DNA from: Thermostichus sp047461615
Lineage (GTDB): Bacteria > Cyanobacteriota > Cyanobacteriia > Thermostichales > Thermostichaceae
Reading direction: 5' to 3'
DNA: 64,000 bases
Assembly: GCF_047461615.1 (NCBI RefSeq)
Contig: NZ_JANSHI010000010.1
Span: forward strand, 37,737 to 101,736
Shown: positions 51,459-60,900 of the stretch, piece by piece
Numbering within the stretch: position 1 is the stretch's first letter
Layout of the letters: every line of letters starts with the position of its first letter
Made by a program: the position numbers and the translations under genes
Notes under the pieces: model-generated
The model's input: the letters and a program-made list of their open reading frames with translations, nothing else
What the model was told of the DNA's origin: nothing
Database searches by the model: none

Positions 51459-51965
51459 TTACGGCAGCCACTTGCAGAGCAAAAGCTGGGGTGGGATCCC
51501 CAGCCACTGCCAAAGCTGAGGGGTGCGCTCGAGGGGCACGTAGCCCAGTTGGGTGTAGAGTTGCTGGGCGGGCAAGTTATCTTCCAGGACGTGCAGCTGT
51601 AACCGGCGATAGCCCCACTTCTGCACTACCTCCTCGGCGCTGAGCAAAAGCTGTCGCGCAATTCCCTGCCGTCGCCACTCTGGCAGCACCGCCAAGTTCG
51701 AAAGGTAGGGATACTTCCCGTGGGCCATCGCCCGCAGCGAGATCTCAGCAGTCCCCACCACTTTCGACTCCACCGCCGCCGCTAAGCAGCAGTAGTAGGG
51801 ATCCCTGGCTGCCAGCTTGAGGCGTAAATCCTGACGAATGATCCGTTTGTGAATGGGGTGCAGCCAGCGTTGCAGGCCTAGGGGCGGGTAAAAGACCTGG
51901 GCAAGAACCTCCACCACAGGATCCAGGTCGACGGCTGTGGCGGGATAGACCACGAGGGAGGGCAC
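51459..51965 (-). CDS. GNAT-family N-acetyltransferase
   Basis: A 168-residue acetyltransferase with the acetyl-CoA-binding stretch LSNLAVLPEWRRQGIARQLL followed by the C-terminal NLPAQQLYTQLGYVPLER motif of GNAT enzymes. Substrate unknown. It lies 41 bases upstream of the peroxiredoxin on the same strand. Confidence 0.88.
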   Translation of the reverse strand: MPSLVVYPATAVDLDPVVEVLAQVFYPPLGLQRWLHPIHKRIIRQDLRLKLAARDPYYCCLAAAVESKVVGTAEISLRAMAHGKYPYLSNLAVLPEWRRQGIARQLLLSAEEVVQKWGYRRLQLHVLEDNLPAQQLYTQLGYVPLERTPQLWQWLGIPPQLLLCKWLP

Positions 51966-52153
51966 TGTGGAGGGAGCGCTTACGTATCCCTACCATCTTC
52001 GCAAACAATGCGAAGTGGCGGCCCTTGTCCGAGAACCGCCACCCCAGCACCAAAGCCAGAGCTTAACAGCCCTGAAACGAAGACCAACCCGCTGGCCACC
52101 TCTTAGGAGCTCAACCCCTGGACGTGGCAAACCCCTCTCCTTCCCCCCTCGTC

Positions 52154-52300
52154 CTACAGCTCACCGGCATAGCGAGCCGAGCGCTTGCCGCGATAGATAT
52201 CATCTGTGATGGGCTGGTAGCCGACTTCCACTAGGTCGGACTTGGCAGGGGTGAACACGCGAATAACTGCTCTTGCAATTTTCGACAGAAAGGTAAACAT
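52154..52300 (-). CDS. 48-residue small protein, unknown function
   Basis: A short ORF reading MFTFLSKIARAVIRVFTPAK then SDLVEVGYQPITDDIYRGKR and ending RYAGEL. It combines an amphipathic N-terminal helix with a conserved-looking polar tail. The ATG is preceded by TTGAGGTGG. Codon use and lack of frame competition favour a real gene. I do not recognise a named family; phycobilisome or photosystem small subunits were considered but not matched. Confidence 0.55.
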   Translation of the reverse strand: MFTFLSKIARAVIRVFTPAKSDLVEVGYQPITDDIYRGKRSARYAGEL

Positions 52301-52927
52301 AGAGACCCCCCACCTCAAGAAATCTCAAGTTTTACTAAAAATCTCGGCTCGCTAGAGCCGGCAGGAGGAGCACCTGAACCTCACCGAAGCACCGGTTTTC
52401 CACGTCAATCTTCGCTGATTCTTGCTGGAGACTCGAAATAGCAGGCCGGCGCTTCCAGAAGCAGCAGAACTTACTGTCTTTTCACCACTCCAGACGAGGT
52501 AAGCGACCCCTCACGCTACAGTGCCTGGCTTCAGTAAACCCAGCCGCTATTTGATTTAACTCCCATGTCCCTTAGCTTGGGGGAAAACCTGTCGGAGAGG
52601 CCAGGTGCTCCACTAGGCAAGACAACCCCTTGCTTGGTACACCTGCCAGCACAGCCAATTGAGAGCTTACGTGGGATCAACTTGAGAGGTTGCTTTGCTG
52701 GCAGTTTTGAGGCTGAGCAAGTTGCAAGCCGGTGTCTTACCTTTCCGCTGGATCTACCTCCTTTCCTGAATCACTACACCTCTAATCTAGCCCAGGCCGC
52801 CTACCCCTGTAGCGGCTGGCAACTGTTTTTAACAGTTTATGTTACTTCTTCAATTTGATTTCCATCTTTCTTCACGGGTATTACACGCAGATCCTGCGGT
52901 CAAATCTTCTTGCTTTTTCTCCTGGAG
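52301..52927. other. Long intergenic region
   Basis: About 630 bases between the 48-residue gene and cobI. It should hold the leftward promoter of the small gene near 52310-52420. An open frame at 52565-52858 (97 codons) has no family features or ribosome site and is not called. The sequence is more A/T-rich than its surroundings and nearly free of GGATCC. Confidence 0.5.
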
Positions 52928-52953
52928 AAAAGCTCATTTTTTAGGAGCTTTTT
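52928..52953. terminator. Bidirectional terminator at the end of cobI
   Basis: AAAAGCTC and GAGCTTTT form an eight-pair stem with loop ATTTTTTAG, giving a T-run on the plus strand (TTTTT) and a shorter one on the minus strand. The cobI stop codon lies in the loop. Confidence 0.55.
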
Positions 52954-53690
52954 GGCAAGTCAGCCACTCGAGGAGAGCTGCGATTCTGAGGCCACAGGAT
53001 TAATAGGGAAAAGTAGGGGGGGCGGTAGTCGGCCAATCCGTCGAGGGTGGGGAAAAGGGCTTGCTGGGGCCAGCCGGCCCAGACCACTAGGCTAGCCCGC
53101 TGCAGCCAGCCTTTTTCGGCCAGCCACTGCCAAACTTGGGGGTAGACGGAAGCCACCTTCATGAGGACAACCACCTCAGCCCAAGCACAGGCCTCCTCCA
53201 GCTCTGCTAGGGCAAAAAGAGCGGGCAAAATTGCCAACTTCTCGGGGCCGAGGGCCAAAGGGGATCCCAAAGCCGCCGCAGCAGCCAGAGGAGAGCATAC
53301 CCCCGGTACGACCTGGATGGGCAGGTCAGGGAGCCGCTGCCGCAGGGCCTGGGCCAGGTAGGCAAAGGTGCTGTAGAGGCCCACATCCCCTTCGCAGACA
53401 AAGGCCACATCTTCTCCCTGCTCCAGAAGGGGAGCTAGTTGCTCGGCAGCCGCCTCCCACGCCGCCTGGAGGAGCTCAGGCTGGGTAACAAAGGGCAAAG
53501 GCAGGGGCAAGAGCGTTTGTCCCGGTTGCAGCCAAGGACGCACGATTTGGTAGGCCAAACCAGGCTGGCCAGCAGCATTTTGGGGACAGGCCACCCAGTT
53601 GACAGCCTGGAGAACCCGAACAGCTTTTAGGGTCAGCCACTCGGGATCCCCGGCGCCGGCGCTGATGCCCCAAAAAGTCCCCAGACCCAT
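52941..53690 (-). CDS. cobI: Precorrin-2 C20-methyltransferase
   Basis: A 249-residue SAM-dependent tetrapyrrole methylase in cobalamin synthesis. FWGISAGAGDPEWLTLKAVR (the GxGPGD-like SAM loop), VAFVCEGDVGLYSTFAYLAQ and IQVVPGVCSPLAAAAALGSP match the CobI/CbiL C20 enzymes. It is isolated from other cob genes in this window, and no cobalamin riboswitch stands upstream. The STAS gene is 20 bases upstream on the same strand. Confidence 0.88.
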   Translation of the reverse strand: MGLGTFWGISAGAGDPEWLTLKAVRVLQAVNWVACPQNAAGQPGLAYQIVRPWLQPGQTLLPLPLPFVTQPELLQAAWEAAAEQLAPLLEQGEDVAFVCEGDVGLYSTFAYLAQALRQRLPDLPIQVVPGVCSPLAAAAALGSPLALGPEKLAILPALFALAELEEACAWAEVVVLMKVASVYPQVWQWLAEKGWLQRASLVVWAGWPQQALFPTLDGLADYRPPYFSLLILWPQNRSSPRVADLPKSS

Positions 53691-53710
53691 TCCAATATCC
53701 CAGCAGCGGC

Positions 53711-54154
53711 CTAGGAAGCTTCGCCCTTGGGCTCCTCCGGGCTAGATCCGGCGGCTTCGGAGCCAGCCTCAGAGGGGGGAGAGGCCTGCTCGGAGCGCCT
53801 TTTGCTCTCTGCAGCTAGATAATCCAAAGCTTCCTGGAGTGAATTGCGCAGGGACAAGAACTTCTCCAGCCGCACCAGCTTTACCGTTTGGGTAATGCGA
53901 GGATTGCTCACTACCTGGAAGATGCCCCCGCGCTCTTGCACCAATTTGGCCAGTTGCACCAGGGCACCGACGCCGGAGCTGTCGATGAAATCGATCCCTG
54001 TCAAGTCCAGGATAAGGTTGGGGGATCCCTTTTCTAGGTGCCTGGTAACCACTTTCACGAACACCGGCTCAGAGAAGGCATCCAGAAGGCCGGCTAGGTG
54101 GAAGACCTGGCAGTCTTCCAGGGCCTCGTGGCTACCACGCAAGCTAACTGTCAA
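53711..54154 (-). CDS. STAS-domain anti-sigma factor antagonist-like protein
   Basis: A 147-residue protein: STAS domain (1-110) with the phosphorylatable site DFIDSSGVGALVQLAK (S59/S60) as in SpoIIAA/RsbV, and an acidic, Ser/Glu-rich tail (SEAGSEAAGSSPEEPKGEAS). Such proteins respond to phosphorylation in partner-switching circuits; no kinase or phosphatase partner is nearby. cobI follows on the same strand. Confidence 0.85.
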   Translation of the reverse strand: MTVSLRGSHEALEDCQVFHLAGLLDAFSEPVFVKVVTRHLEKGSPNLILDLTGIDFIDSSGVGALVQLAKLVQERGGIFQVVSNPRITQTVKLVRLEKFLSLRNSLQEALDYLAAESKRRSEQASPPSEAGSEAAGSSPEEPKGEAS

Positions 54155-54526
54155 AGACAGAGGCTCCGGAATGGCTTCTCTCCTTTATCTCGACTGCTCC
54201 AAAAGGCTTATACAACCTTATACAACACACCAGGGGACAAAACTGTAAGCCCCTCGTACTGCTCCCTACTTACGTGGTAGCTCACTCCCACTGCCCTGCC
54301 AGGGGGATCCCCCCGGCAAGCTGGGGGTGTAGACAAACCACCCGTGGGCCTCATTGTAGAGGGCTGGATCAAGCAATGTCCATGGGCAGGGGATTGCGGC
54401 TGGGAGTAGGGATTTCTTCTCTCTGGCCCCTCATGGCAAGCCAGGAGTCCTTGGGTAGGATGGGGGCAGCTTTGGCTATCCCCAAGGAGGGCTTCTCAAG
54501 GGGGGTGCTTTGGATCCTGAGGGTAG
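54155..54526. other. Divergent intergenic region STAS-tamB
   Basis: This 372-base region must carry both promoters. A perfect tandem duplication of CTTATACAAC (54207-54226) gives two TATAAG boxes on the minus strand, 53-70 bases before the STAS start. The rest shows no ORF or RNA gene I can support. Confidence 0.55.
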
Positions 54527-57500
54527 GTGTTGGGCGAAGAGCGACGCAACAAAGAGGGTGAAGTGCCGCAGCAACCCTTTCCCCTCTCCTACAAGACTTG
54601 GGCAAGGATAGGGGCGGGCCTGGGTTTGGGCTTGACGGCTGCCGCCTTTGGCGCCGCCTGGGGAATCGGCGTCTACTTTCAGGATCAGGTGCTGCCCCAG
54701 GTGGAAGCTGCCCTCTCGCAGGCGATGCGCCGGCGGGTGGAATTGGGAGAGGTGAGGCTTGTGGCTCCCTGGGGAGTGCGGCTGGGAGAAAGCTTCATTG
54801 AACACTTGGCCAGCATTGGCTCTATTGACCTCAGCCCCGACTTCTGGACATGGCTACAAACCGGCGAGTGGGTGCTCAATGTTACCCTAAACCAGCCCCA
54901 GTTGCTGCTCATGGAAACGCTGGATCGCGGCTGGGCAGACGTGCAGTTTCAACTGCCTCAAGGGGAGGGATCCCTGCCCTTGCAGGGGTTGAACATCCGT
55001 TTGCGGGGGGGATCCCTGACGGCCATCCCCTTAGTAGGGGAGCGACGGCAGTTCGAGGGGCTGCAGGGCCAGGTGCAGGTGAGGCTGAGTGCCCTGCCGG
55101 GGGAGAAAGCCGGAGGACGAGCCAGTTTCCAGCTTTCGGCGGTCCTGCGCCCGCTGGCAGGTAGAGGGAGGTACCCTCTGCAGTTGCGGGGGGTGGCGGA
55201 TTTTGCCCAGGTTTCTGGTTCGGTGACGGTTGCTGCTGCTCGCCTGCCTTTGGATCTGCTGCCCAGCATCTTGCCGGCAGCGCCTTGGGCGGAGGTGGAG
55301 GGGGAAGCCAGTCTAGCTCTGCAAGTCCTTTGGGGAGGAGAAGGGACGCCGTCCCGCTTGCACAAACGCCCTTTGGAGTTGACGGGGCAAGCCCAAGTTC
55401 AGCAGGCGCGGCTGAGGCTAGAGAGGTTGCCTCGTCCTTTTGAGGAGGTGAGGGGCTCTGTTCGCTTTACCCTGGAGGAGCTGGAACTGGAGGGGATAAG
55501 CGGCCGCTTTGGCCAGCTTGCTTTTGAAGATCTCAACGGCTCCATCGCCTTCAGCGACAAGGGGTTGGATCTGCAAGCCGCCATCGCCCCGGCCAGCCTG
55601 CAGCAAATCCAGGAGACTTTCAACTTCAAGCTGCCAGTGGCGGCAGAAGGGGTGGTGGCGGGATCCCTAGCGGTCACCGGCCCCCTGGAGGGGCCGCAGA
55701 TCCAAGGGCAGTTGCAAGGGATCTCGCCAGGTCGGGTGGATCGCCTGCCGGTGCCGCAATATGCTTTTGGCTTCCGCTTGGCCGACCAGACCTTGGCCTT
55801 TGAGGCCATTGACTTGCAAGCTGCAGGCGGACGCCTCGAGGGATCCGGCCAACTGCAGTGGGCTGGCGGCTTGGCAGGCCAGTTGGATCTGCAGGTTACC
55901 GCGGCCGACGCGGGGCAGGTGCTGTCCCTCTACGGCGTCAACCTGCCACAGAGGGGCAAGCTGCCTTGGGCGGGGCGGGTAACTGCTCAGGCCCAGGTGG
56001 TGCTGGCAGGATCCCAGCCCCAGGTGGAGGCCACTTGGGAAATCCAGGGGGAGGAGCTCGCTGGAAGAGGACAGCTGCAGATCCTGCCTGGCAGGGACGG
56101 CTGGGTGGTGGAGGTGCCCCAGGCAGTGTTGGCCGTAGGGGAGGGCCGGATCCAGGCAGCGGGGCGGTGGGAGGCAGGACAGCTCCAGGCGCAGGTGGTT
56201 CCTCAGGCTGTGCCGCTGGCATTTTTCAACCCACACTGGCCCGGATCCGTTTCTGGGGAGCTGACGGCGCAGGTGGATACAGGGGAGGCGGCGGAGGTGG
56301 GTCTCCTGGCGGCGCTGCGGGCCCAGGGATCCCTGACCCTGTCGCGGCTTGGGGAGGAAAATGGGCTAGTTGACTCCATTAGAGGCCAGGTGGCCTGGGA
56401 TGGCGGGGGCTTGGCAATCCAAGCAGCAGAAGTCTTGGCCGACACCACCCGCTTGGGCAGAGTAGAGGGGCGCATCCTCGCGGATCCGCAGACCTTGCAG
56501 GTGGGGTCTCTAGATCTCAACTTTGCCGCTGACGGGATCCCCCTAGCCAAAGTGCCCGGCTTGCCGCCGAGGGTGGCAGGAGTGCTGCAGGGATCGGGGC
56601 GGCTCCGCGGATCTCTGGACAACCTGCAGGTGGCCGGCGAGGCCAAGGTGCGCGGCTTGCGGGTGGGAGAGGTGGCCTTTGCTGACTTGGCCGGGCCCTT
56701 TCAGGGGTCTAGCCAGGGGATGACAGTGGAGCTGAAGGGGACGCGGGAGCGGCTGGCGCTGCAGTTGGATCCCCAGTTTCGGCCCTTGCAGTTCGAGCTG
56801 CGGCGGGGCGAGGGGGAACTGCGCGGCCAACGCCACCAAGGTAAGCTTCAGGTGGCGGCGAACCGCTTGCCGCTGGCTCTGCTGGGGGGAGTGGCTGCTG
56901 GGCCGTGGGCCAGTCTGCAGGGGAGCCTCGATGGGGAGGTGACCGTTGACCTGGCAAGCGGCGCTACCCGAGGACGGGCAGCGGTGGCAGATCTGCGGCT
57001 AGGGGGGATCGAAGCCCAGGGCCTCTCCGTGGATTTCGCTTACCGTCCTGGAGACAGCTCCAGCCCCTCTCGCCTGACCATTGCCCAAGCCCAACTGGAG
57101 CTGTTCGAGAGCACCTACACCGCCAGTGGCACCCTGGAGCTGCCGGCGGCCTCCTTCCAGGCTGCTTTGGAGCCCACCTCAGCGCTTCCCGTTCCGCAAA
57201 TTGACCTGCAGATCCGCACCCCCCAGGGTCGCCTGGAAGACATTGTCTCCGCCTTTAAGTGGCGGCAGTGGCAAGACCTCGCCACCCGCGGCCTGCAATT
57301 GCCCCCGCTGGGCCCCGCCACCGTGCTAGAGACAGAGCCGGTTGGCCTGCCCGGTTCTCCCCTGCTGCAGCAATTGGAGCACTACGCCCAGGTCCTGGCC
57401 GCCCACCTGGAGGCCTTGGCCAGCCGCATGGATCCCCGCATCCCGCCACCCACCAGCTTGCAAGGAGAATTCCAGGCTAGCCTCAGCTTGGTTGGCAGTC

Positions 57501-59377
57501 TCGACCAGCCCAGCGTCAGTTTTCACCTGGAGGGCTGGAATTGGCAAGCAGAGGAGTTTGGGGTCGAAAGCCTCACCGCTGTCGGCAGCCTGGTCGAGGG
57601 GGCGGTGGTGCTACAGCCGCTGCTGTTGCGCAGTGGGGAACGCCAAGCCCTTTTCACCGGCAAGTTGGGCCTGGAGGAGCAGTCGGGATCCCTGCAAATT
57701 CAGGGGCTTCCTCTGGCTTTGCTGGATCGCTTCTTGCCCGAGGGGCTGGAACTCCAAGGGGATCTCAACTTGGATGTGGAACTAGCGGGCAACCTGCGGG
57801 ATCCCCGGGCCCGCGGCTCCCTGACGGTGGTGAACGCCCGGATCCACCAGGTGCCGCTGCGGGAGGTGAAGGGGCAATTTGACTACAACCAGGGTCAACT
57901 GCGTCTGGAGGGTGCTCTCCTAGCCAACAGCGACGAGCCAATCCGCCTTTCCGGCCTGGTGCCCTACACCCTGCCCTTTGCCCAAGTGCGGGCTGTCTCG
58001 GATCAGATCGACCTTACCCTGCAAGCCAAGAAGGACGGCCTGCGCCTAATCAACCTCTTCACCGACCAGGTGCGCTGGGAAGGTGGCCAAAGCCAACTGG
58101 AGCTGGCCATCCGCGGCACCTTGCAAGAGCCTAGCCTGCAGGGAAACCTCAACCTCAGCTCCGGGATCCTCAAGCTGGCTGCCCTGCCGGAGCCTATCAC
58201 CAACCTGACCGGCCAAATTGTCTTTAACCTCAACCAATTGGAGGTGCGGGAGCTACAGGGACAGGTGGGGGGCGGATCCCTGGTGGCTCGAGGGGTTTTG
58301 CCGGTCAACTCTCGCGGCGCCCTGCAGATGGACGAAACCTCGCCACCCCTAACGCTGCAACTGCAAGGGATCCAGCTCAACCTGCCCAATCTCTACACCG
58401 GCCGCTTGGAAGGCAGCGTATTGGTGGAAGGCTTGCTCTTGCGTCCTTTGCTCGAGGGTCGTCTAGAGGCCTCCAATGGGATTATCGAGGTCAGCCCCCG
58501 CCAAGCGGCAGCTCCCGCCGACTCGACTCAGGCAGATCCCTTCTGGCAGCCGCGGCTGAACGGGCTGGAGCTGGTCTTAGGGCCCGGGATCCGCGTGCAG
58601 CGCCCCAACCTGTTCGAATTCAACGCCACCGGCAGCTTGCGCCTGTTCGGCACCCCCTCAGATCTCCGCCCGGCGGGCACTATCGCCCTGGAGCGAGGCC
58701 GCGTCAGCCTGCCCATTGCCAACTTTCGCCTGGATCGCTCCCGCCCCAACACCGCCACCTTTGACCTGGACAACCCCTTCGATCCTTTCCTCAACCTGCG
58801 TCTGGTGACCCAAGCCTTCGAGGTCTACCGCTTTCCCCAGGAGCTGTCTCCCTTCGACACCAACCGCAACCTGCCGGGATCCCAGCAGAGCATCGAGATC
58901 TGGGCCACCGTCAACGGGCGGGCCAGCCAGCTTGCGGCTGCGGATCCCCGCAACGGGGTTTTGACGCTTTCTAGCAGTCCCAGCCGCTCCCCAGAAGAGA
59001 TCGTCGCCCTGCTAGGAGGAACAGCTTTGGCCCGACTCAACCCAGAAGCAGGGGTGGCCGGGCTGGCGGGAACGGCCCTACTCAACGATGTGGTGGAAAC
59101 GCTGGGGGACACCCTTGGCCTGGATGAGGTTCGCCTCAGCCCCGTTCCCCCAGTTGACACCCGTGCTCCCAGACGCTCCTCGGTGGGCCTGGTCCTGGAA
59201 GTAGCCCGCGATCTGGGGCCGACCACTTCCGTCTCCGTGCAACGCAACCTGACGGATCCCTTGCAGCCCACCCGCTACAGCGCCCGCTACCGCCTCAGCG
59301 ACCAAACCCTCACCCGCGCCAGCACCGACTTCCAGGGCAACAACACCCTTTCCATCGAGTTTGAGACCCGATTTTAA
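54527..59377 (+). CDS. tamB: TamB/DUF490-family translocation and assembly protein
   Basis: A 1616-residue giant protein: N-terminal membrane anchor (ARIGAGLGLGLTAAAFGAAW), then more than a thousand residues of amphipathic beta repeats (recurring LQGQLQG / GSLTVT-type units), and a C-terminal DUF490 (about 1200-1616) ending in RASTDFQGNNTLSIEFETRF, a beta-signal-like terminus. In Gram-negatives TamB forms a bridge across the periplasm for outer-membrane assembly and lipid transport; the same is expected here. GTG start with GAGG upstream. GGATCC words are extremely dense in this gene. Confidence 0.88.
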   Translation: MLGEERRNKEGEVPQQPFPLSYKTWARIGAGLGLGLTAAAFGAAWGIGVYFQDQVLPQVEAALSQAMRRRVELGEVRLVAPWGVRLGESFIEHLASIGSIDLSPDFWTWLQTGEWVLNVTLNQPQLLLMETLDRGWADVQFQLPQGEGSLPLQGLNIRLRGGSLTAIPLVGERRQFEGLQGQVQVRLSALPGEKAGGRASFQLSAVLRPLAGRGRYPLQLRGVADFAQVSGSVTVAAARLPLDLLPSILPAAPWAEVEGEASLALQVLWGGEGTPSRLHKRPLELTGQAQVQQARLRLERLPRPFEEVRGSVRFTLEELELEGISGRFGQLAFEDLNGSIAFSDKGLDLQAAIAPASLQQIQETFNFKLPVAAEGVVAGSLAVTGPLEGPQIQGQLQGISPGRVDRLPVPQYAFGFRLADQTLAFEAIDLQAAGGRLEGSGQLQWAGGLAGQLDLQVTAADAGQVLSLYGVNLPQRGKLPWAGRVTAQAQVVLAGSQPQVEATWEIQGEELAGRGQLQILPGRDGWVVEVPQAVLAVGEGRIQAAGRWEAGQLQAQVVPQAVPLAFFNPHWPGSVSGELTAQVDTGEAAEVGLLAALRAQGSLTLSRLGEENGLVDSIRGQVAWDGGGLAIQAAEVLADTTRLGRVEGRILADPQTLQVGSLDLNFAADGIPLAKVPGLPPRVAGVLQGSGRLRGSLDNLQVAGEAKVRGLRVGEVAFADLAGPFQGSSQGMTVELKGTRERLALQLDPQFRPLQFELRRGEGELRGQRHQGKLQVAANRLPLALLGGVAAGPWASLQGSLDGEVTVDLASGATRGRAAVADLRLGGIEAQGLSVDFAYRPGDSSSPSRLTIAQAQLELFESTYTASGTLELPAASFQAALEPTSALPVPQIDLQIRTPQGRLEDIVSAFKWRQWQDLATRGLQLPPLGPATVLETEPVGLPGSPLLQQLEHYAQVLAAHLEALASRMDPRIPPPTSLQGEFQASLSLVGSLDQPSVSFHLEGWNWQAEEFGVESLTAVGSLVEGAVVLQPLLLRSGERQALFTGKLGLEEQSGSLQIQGLPLALLDRFLPEGLELQGDLNLDVELAGNLRDPRARGSLTVVNARIHQVPLREVKGQFDYNQGQLRLEGALLANSDEPIRLSGLVPYTLPFAQVRAVSDQIDLTLQAKKDGLRLINLFTDQVRWEGGQSQLELAIRGTLQEPSLQGNLNLSSGILKLAALPEPITNLTGQIVFNLNQLEVRELQGQVGGGSLVARGVLPVNSRGALQMDETSPPLTLQLQGIQLNLPNLYTGRLEGSVLVEGLLLRPLLEGRLEASNGIIEVSPRQAAAPADSTQADPFWQPRLNGLELVLGPGIRVQRPNLFEFNATGSLRLFGTPSDLRPAGTIALERGRVSLPIANFRLDRSRPNTATFDLDNPFDPFLNLRLVTQAFEVYRFPQELSPFDTNRNLPGSQQSIEIWATVNGRASQLAAADPRNGVLTLSSSPSRSPEEIVALLGGTALARLNPEAGVAGLAGTALLNDVVETLGDTLGLDEVRLSPVPPVDTRAPRRSSVGLVLEVARDLGPTTSVSVQRNLTDPLQPTRYSARYRLSDQTLTRASTDFQGNNTLSIEFETRF

Positions 59378-59497
59378 ACCTACTAGAAGAAACGGACGTG
59401 CTAAGTTGCTAGCTTGTTTCGTTGGCGAGGTTGCCCAGGGTGCCACAAAGCTGCTCCGCAGCACTGTCCCGAAGGAGGGCTAGAGGAAAGCCCTAAC

Positions 59498-59782
59498 TCA
59501 CTCTTCTTCTGGCAACTTGGGAGGAGGCTCGTTCCACTTAGGCTCGTCCAGGATAGCTTTTTTGGTTTGTTTGAGTTGTTTCCACAGCTTTTTAATTTGG
59601 CGGTAGGCTTCTTCTGGGGTAATCTTGCCCCCTGTCTCTAAGCTACAAATTAGGGACACCTTATGGCTGAATTCTTGTAAATTGGCATCAAAAACCAAGT
59701 TCTGCGGCTTGACCTCGCCCCAGTAGGGGTAGCGGGGGGAGATGAATTCATCTTTGCTGGGAGGAGGGTTTGACTCTGTCAT
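59498..59782 (-). CDS. Conserved cyanobacterial small protein (DUF7219-like)
   Basis: A 94-residue protein: ISPRYPYWGEVKPQNLVFDA then NLQEFSHKVSLICSLETGGK and EEAYRQIKKLWKQLKQTKKA. The pattern NLVFxANLQEFxxxVxxICxLETGGKxxPEEAYxxIKxLWKxLKxSKK is one I associate with a cyanobacterial DUF (probably DUF7219; from memory). Helical, soluble, acidic tail. Function unknown. Confidence 0.7.
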   Translation of the reverse strand: MTESNPPPSKDEFISPRYPYWGEVKPQNLVFDANLQEFSHKVSLICSLETGGKITPEEAYRQIKKLWKQLKQTKKAILDEPKWNEPPPKLPEEE

Positions 59783-59796
59783 GGCGAAGGTAGAAA

Positions 59797-60867
59797 CTAT
59801 GGACGTTTCTTCTTAGTGGGCTTGGGAGGTTTGGCTGCCTTGGCGGGATCCAGCGGCAGGCCAGGCTGACTGGGGAGCGGTTGTTGCGCGCGCCTTGGGG
59901 CGCTGGGAGGTTTCTTCTTGGGTTTGGAAGGGGAAGTTGAACGTTTTGCCTGGGGCTGTGGCCGCTCTCTGGGCACAGGGCCAATAGGAGTTGCTGACTC
60001 TATGTAGAGCTGGGAGCCGCGGCGGCGCGCCTGCAGATCCCAGAAGATACCTACTCCTTTGCCTGGCAGGGATCCAAGGAGGCGCAACTTAAAAGCCTGG
60101 GGCGCTGCCGGCAAAGCCGATCCTGCTTGCTGCTGGCCCCCCGGCCTAGCTACTTGCTGGTAGCTGGAGCTAGCGGCTGGCAGGGGATGAGTAGGGGAGG
60201 GCAACTGGGGATGGGAGCGGCGAATTTTGACGATGATGAACCCTCTCTCCTGGGATTGAAAAACGACCTCGCCGCGAATGGAAAACCAGTCCGGCACCAC
60301 CCTTGGGCAGGAGCCCTCAGGCAGGGTTTGCCCCATTTCCTCCGGGGCCCAGACTCCCATCAGCTGGACGTGGAGATTTTGGCCTTTGTCGCGGGTGCGG
60401 GGATAGACCACCCACAGGTAGTTGCGCTCCGGCCTTAGGTGCTTGCGCACTAGGCTCATCACCCGGCCCAGGAGGACAGCATGGATATCCAGACCATCTG
60501 AGGTGCGCAAAACCCCCCGCGTAAAGCGATCTGGGGAAGGAATATACTGACCCTCAATGAGGCCAATGGCCCGATACTGCATCACTTCCCCTGGGGGAGG
60601 GATGGGCTCTAGGCAGGGTCGCTGTCTTGCCACCGTTGCTTTTTCTCCCGACGTGGCGGCATCACCTAAGTTGAAGAAGGTAGAGGCTACTCCCCCCTCT
60701 GAGACCGGCAGATTGCTAACGCCAACCGTTGCTTCTAGTCCAGAGGAGCTCTTTGGCTCTGGGACTGGGCTTAGCCCATGGAGGGAAAGTTCCAGACCAG
60801 AGGACATTCTGACACCCTCTCCCCCGAGGAGAAGTTTGGCCCCTAGCCCCACACCTCCGCCGACCAT
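59797..60867 (-). CDS. Conserved hypothetical with basic proline-rich tail
   Basis: A 356-residue protein. Residues about 95-215 form a conserved-looking domain (YRAIGLIEGQYIPSPDRFTR, then HAVLLGRVMSLVRKHLRPER, LWVVYPRT, PDWFSIRGEVVFQSQERGFI), and a second block FKLRLLGSLPGKGVGIFWDL follows. The last 60 residues are Lys/Pro-rich (SPSKPKKKPPSAPRRAQQP), suggesting nucleic-acid or ribosome contact. A similar core occurs in many cyanobacterial hypotheticals. Function unknown. Confidence 0.7.
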   Translation of the reverse strand: MVGGGVGLGAKLLLGGEGVRMSSGLELSLHGLSPVPEPKSSSGLEATVGVSNLPVSEGGVASTFFNLGDAATSGEKATVARQRPCLEPIPPPGEVMQYRAIGLIEGQYIPSPDRFTRGVLRTSDGLDIHAVLLGRVMSLVRKHLRPERNYLWVVYPRTRDKGQNLHVQLMGVWAPEEMGQTLPEGSCPRVVPDWFSIRGEVVFQSQERGFIIVKIRRSHPQLPSPTHPLPAASSSYQQVARPGGQQQAGSALPAAPQAFKLRLLGSLPGKGVGIFWDLQARRRGSQLYIESATPIGPVPRERPQPQAKRSTSPSKPKKKPPSAPRRAQQPLPSQPGLPLDPAKAAKPPKPTKKKRP

Positions 60868-60900
60868 TATAGCCTCACACCTGCTAGGGCGGACAGGGCT

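Noticed and set aside
52565..52858. 97-codon ORF in the long intergenic region
   Set aside because: No ribosome site, no recognisable motif, mixed composition; likely chance.
53690..53711. Cobalamin riboswitch upstream of cobI
   Set aside because: Only 20 bases separate cobI from the STAS gene; no room for the aptamer.
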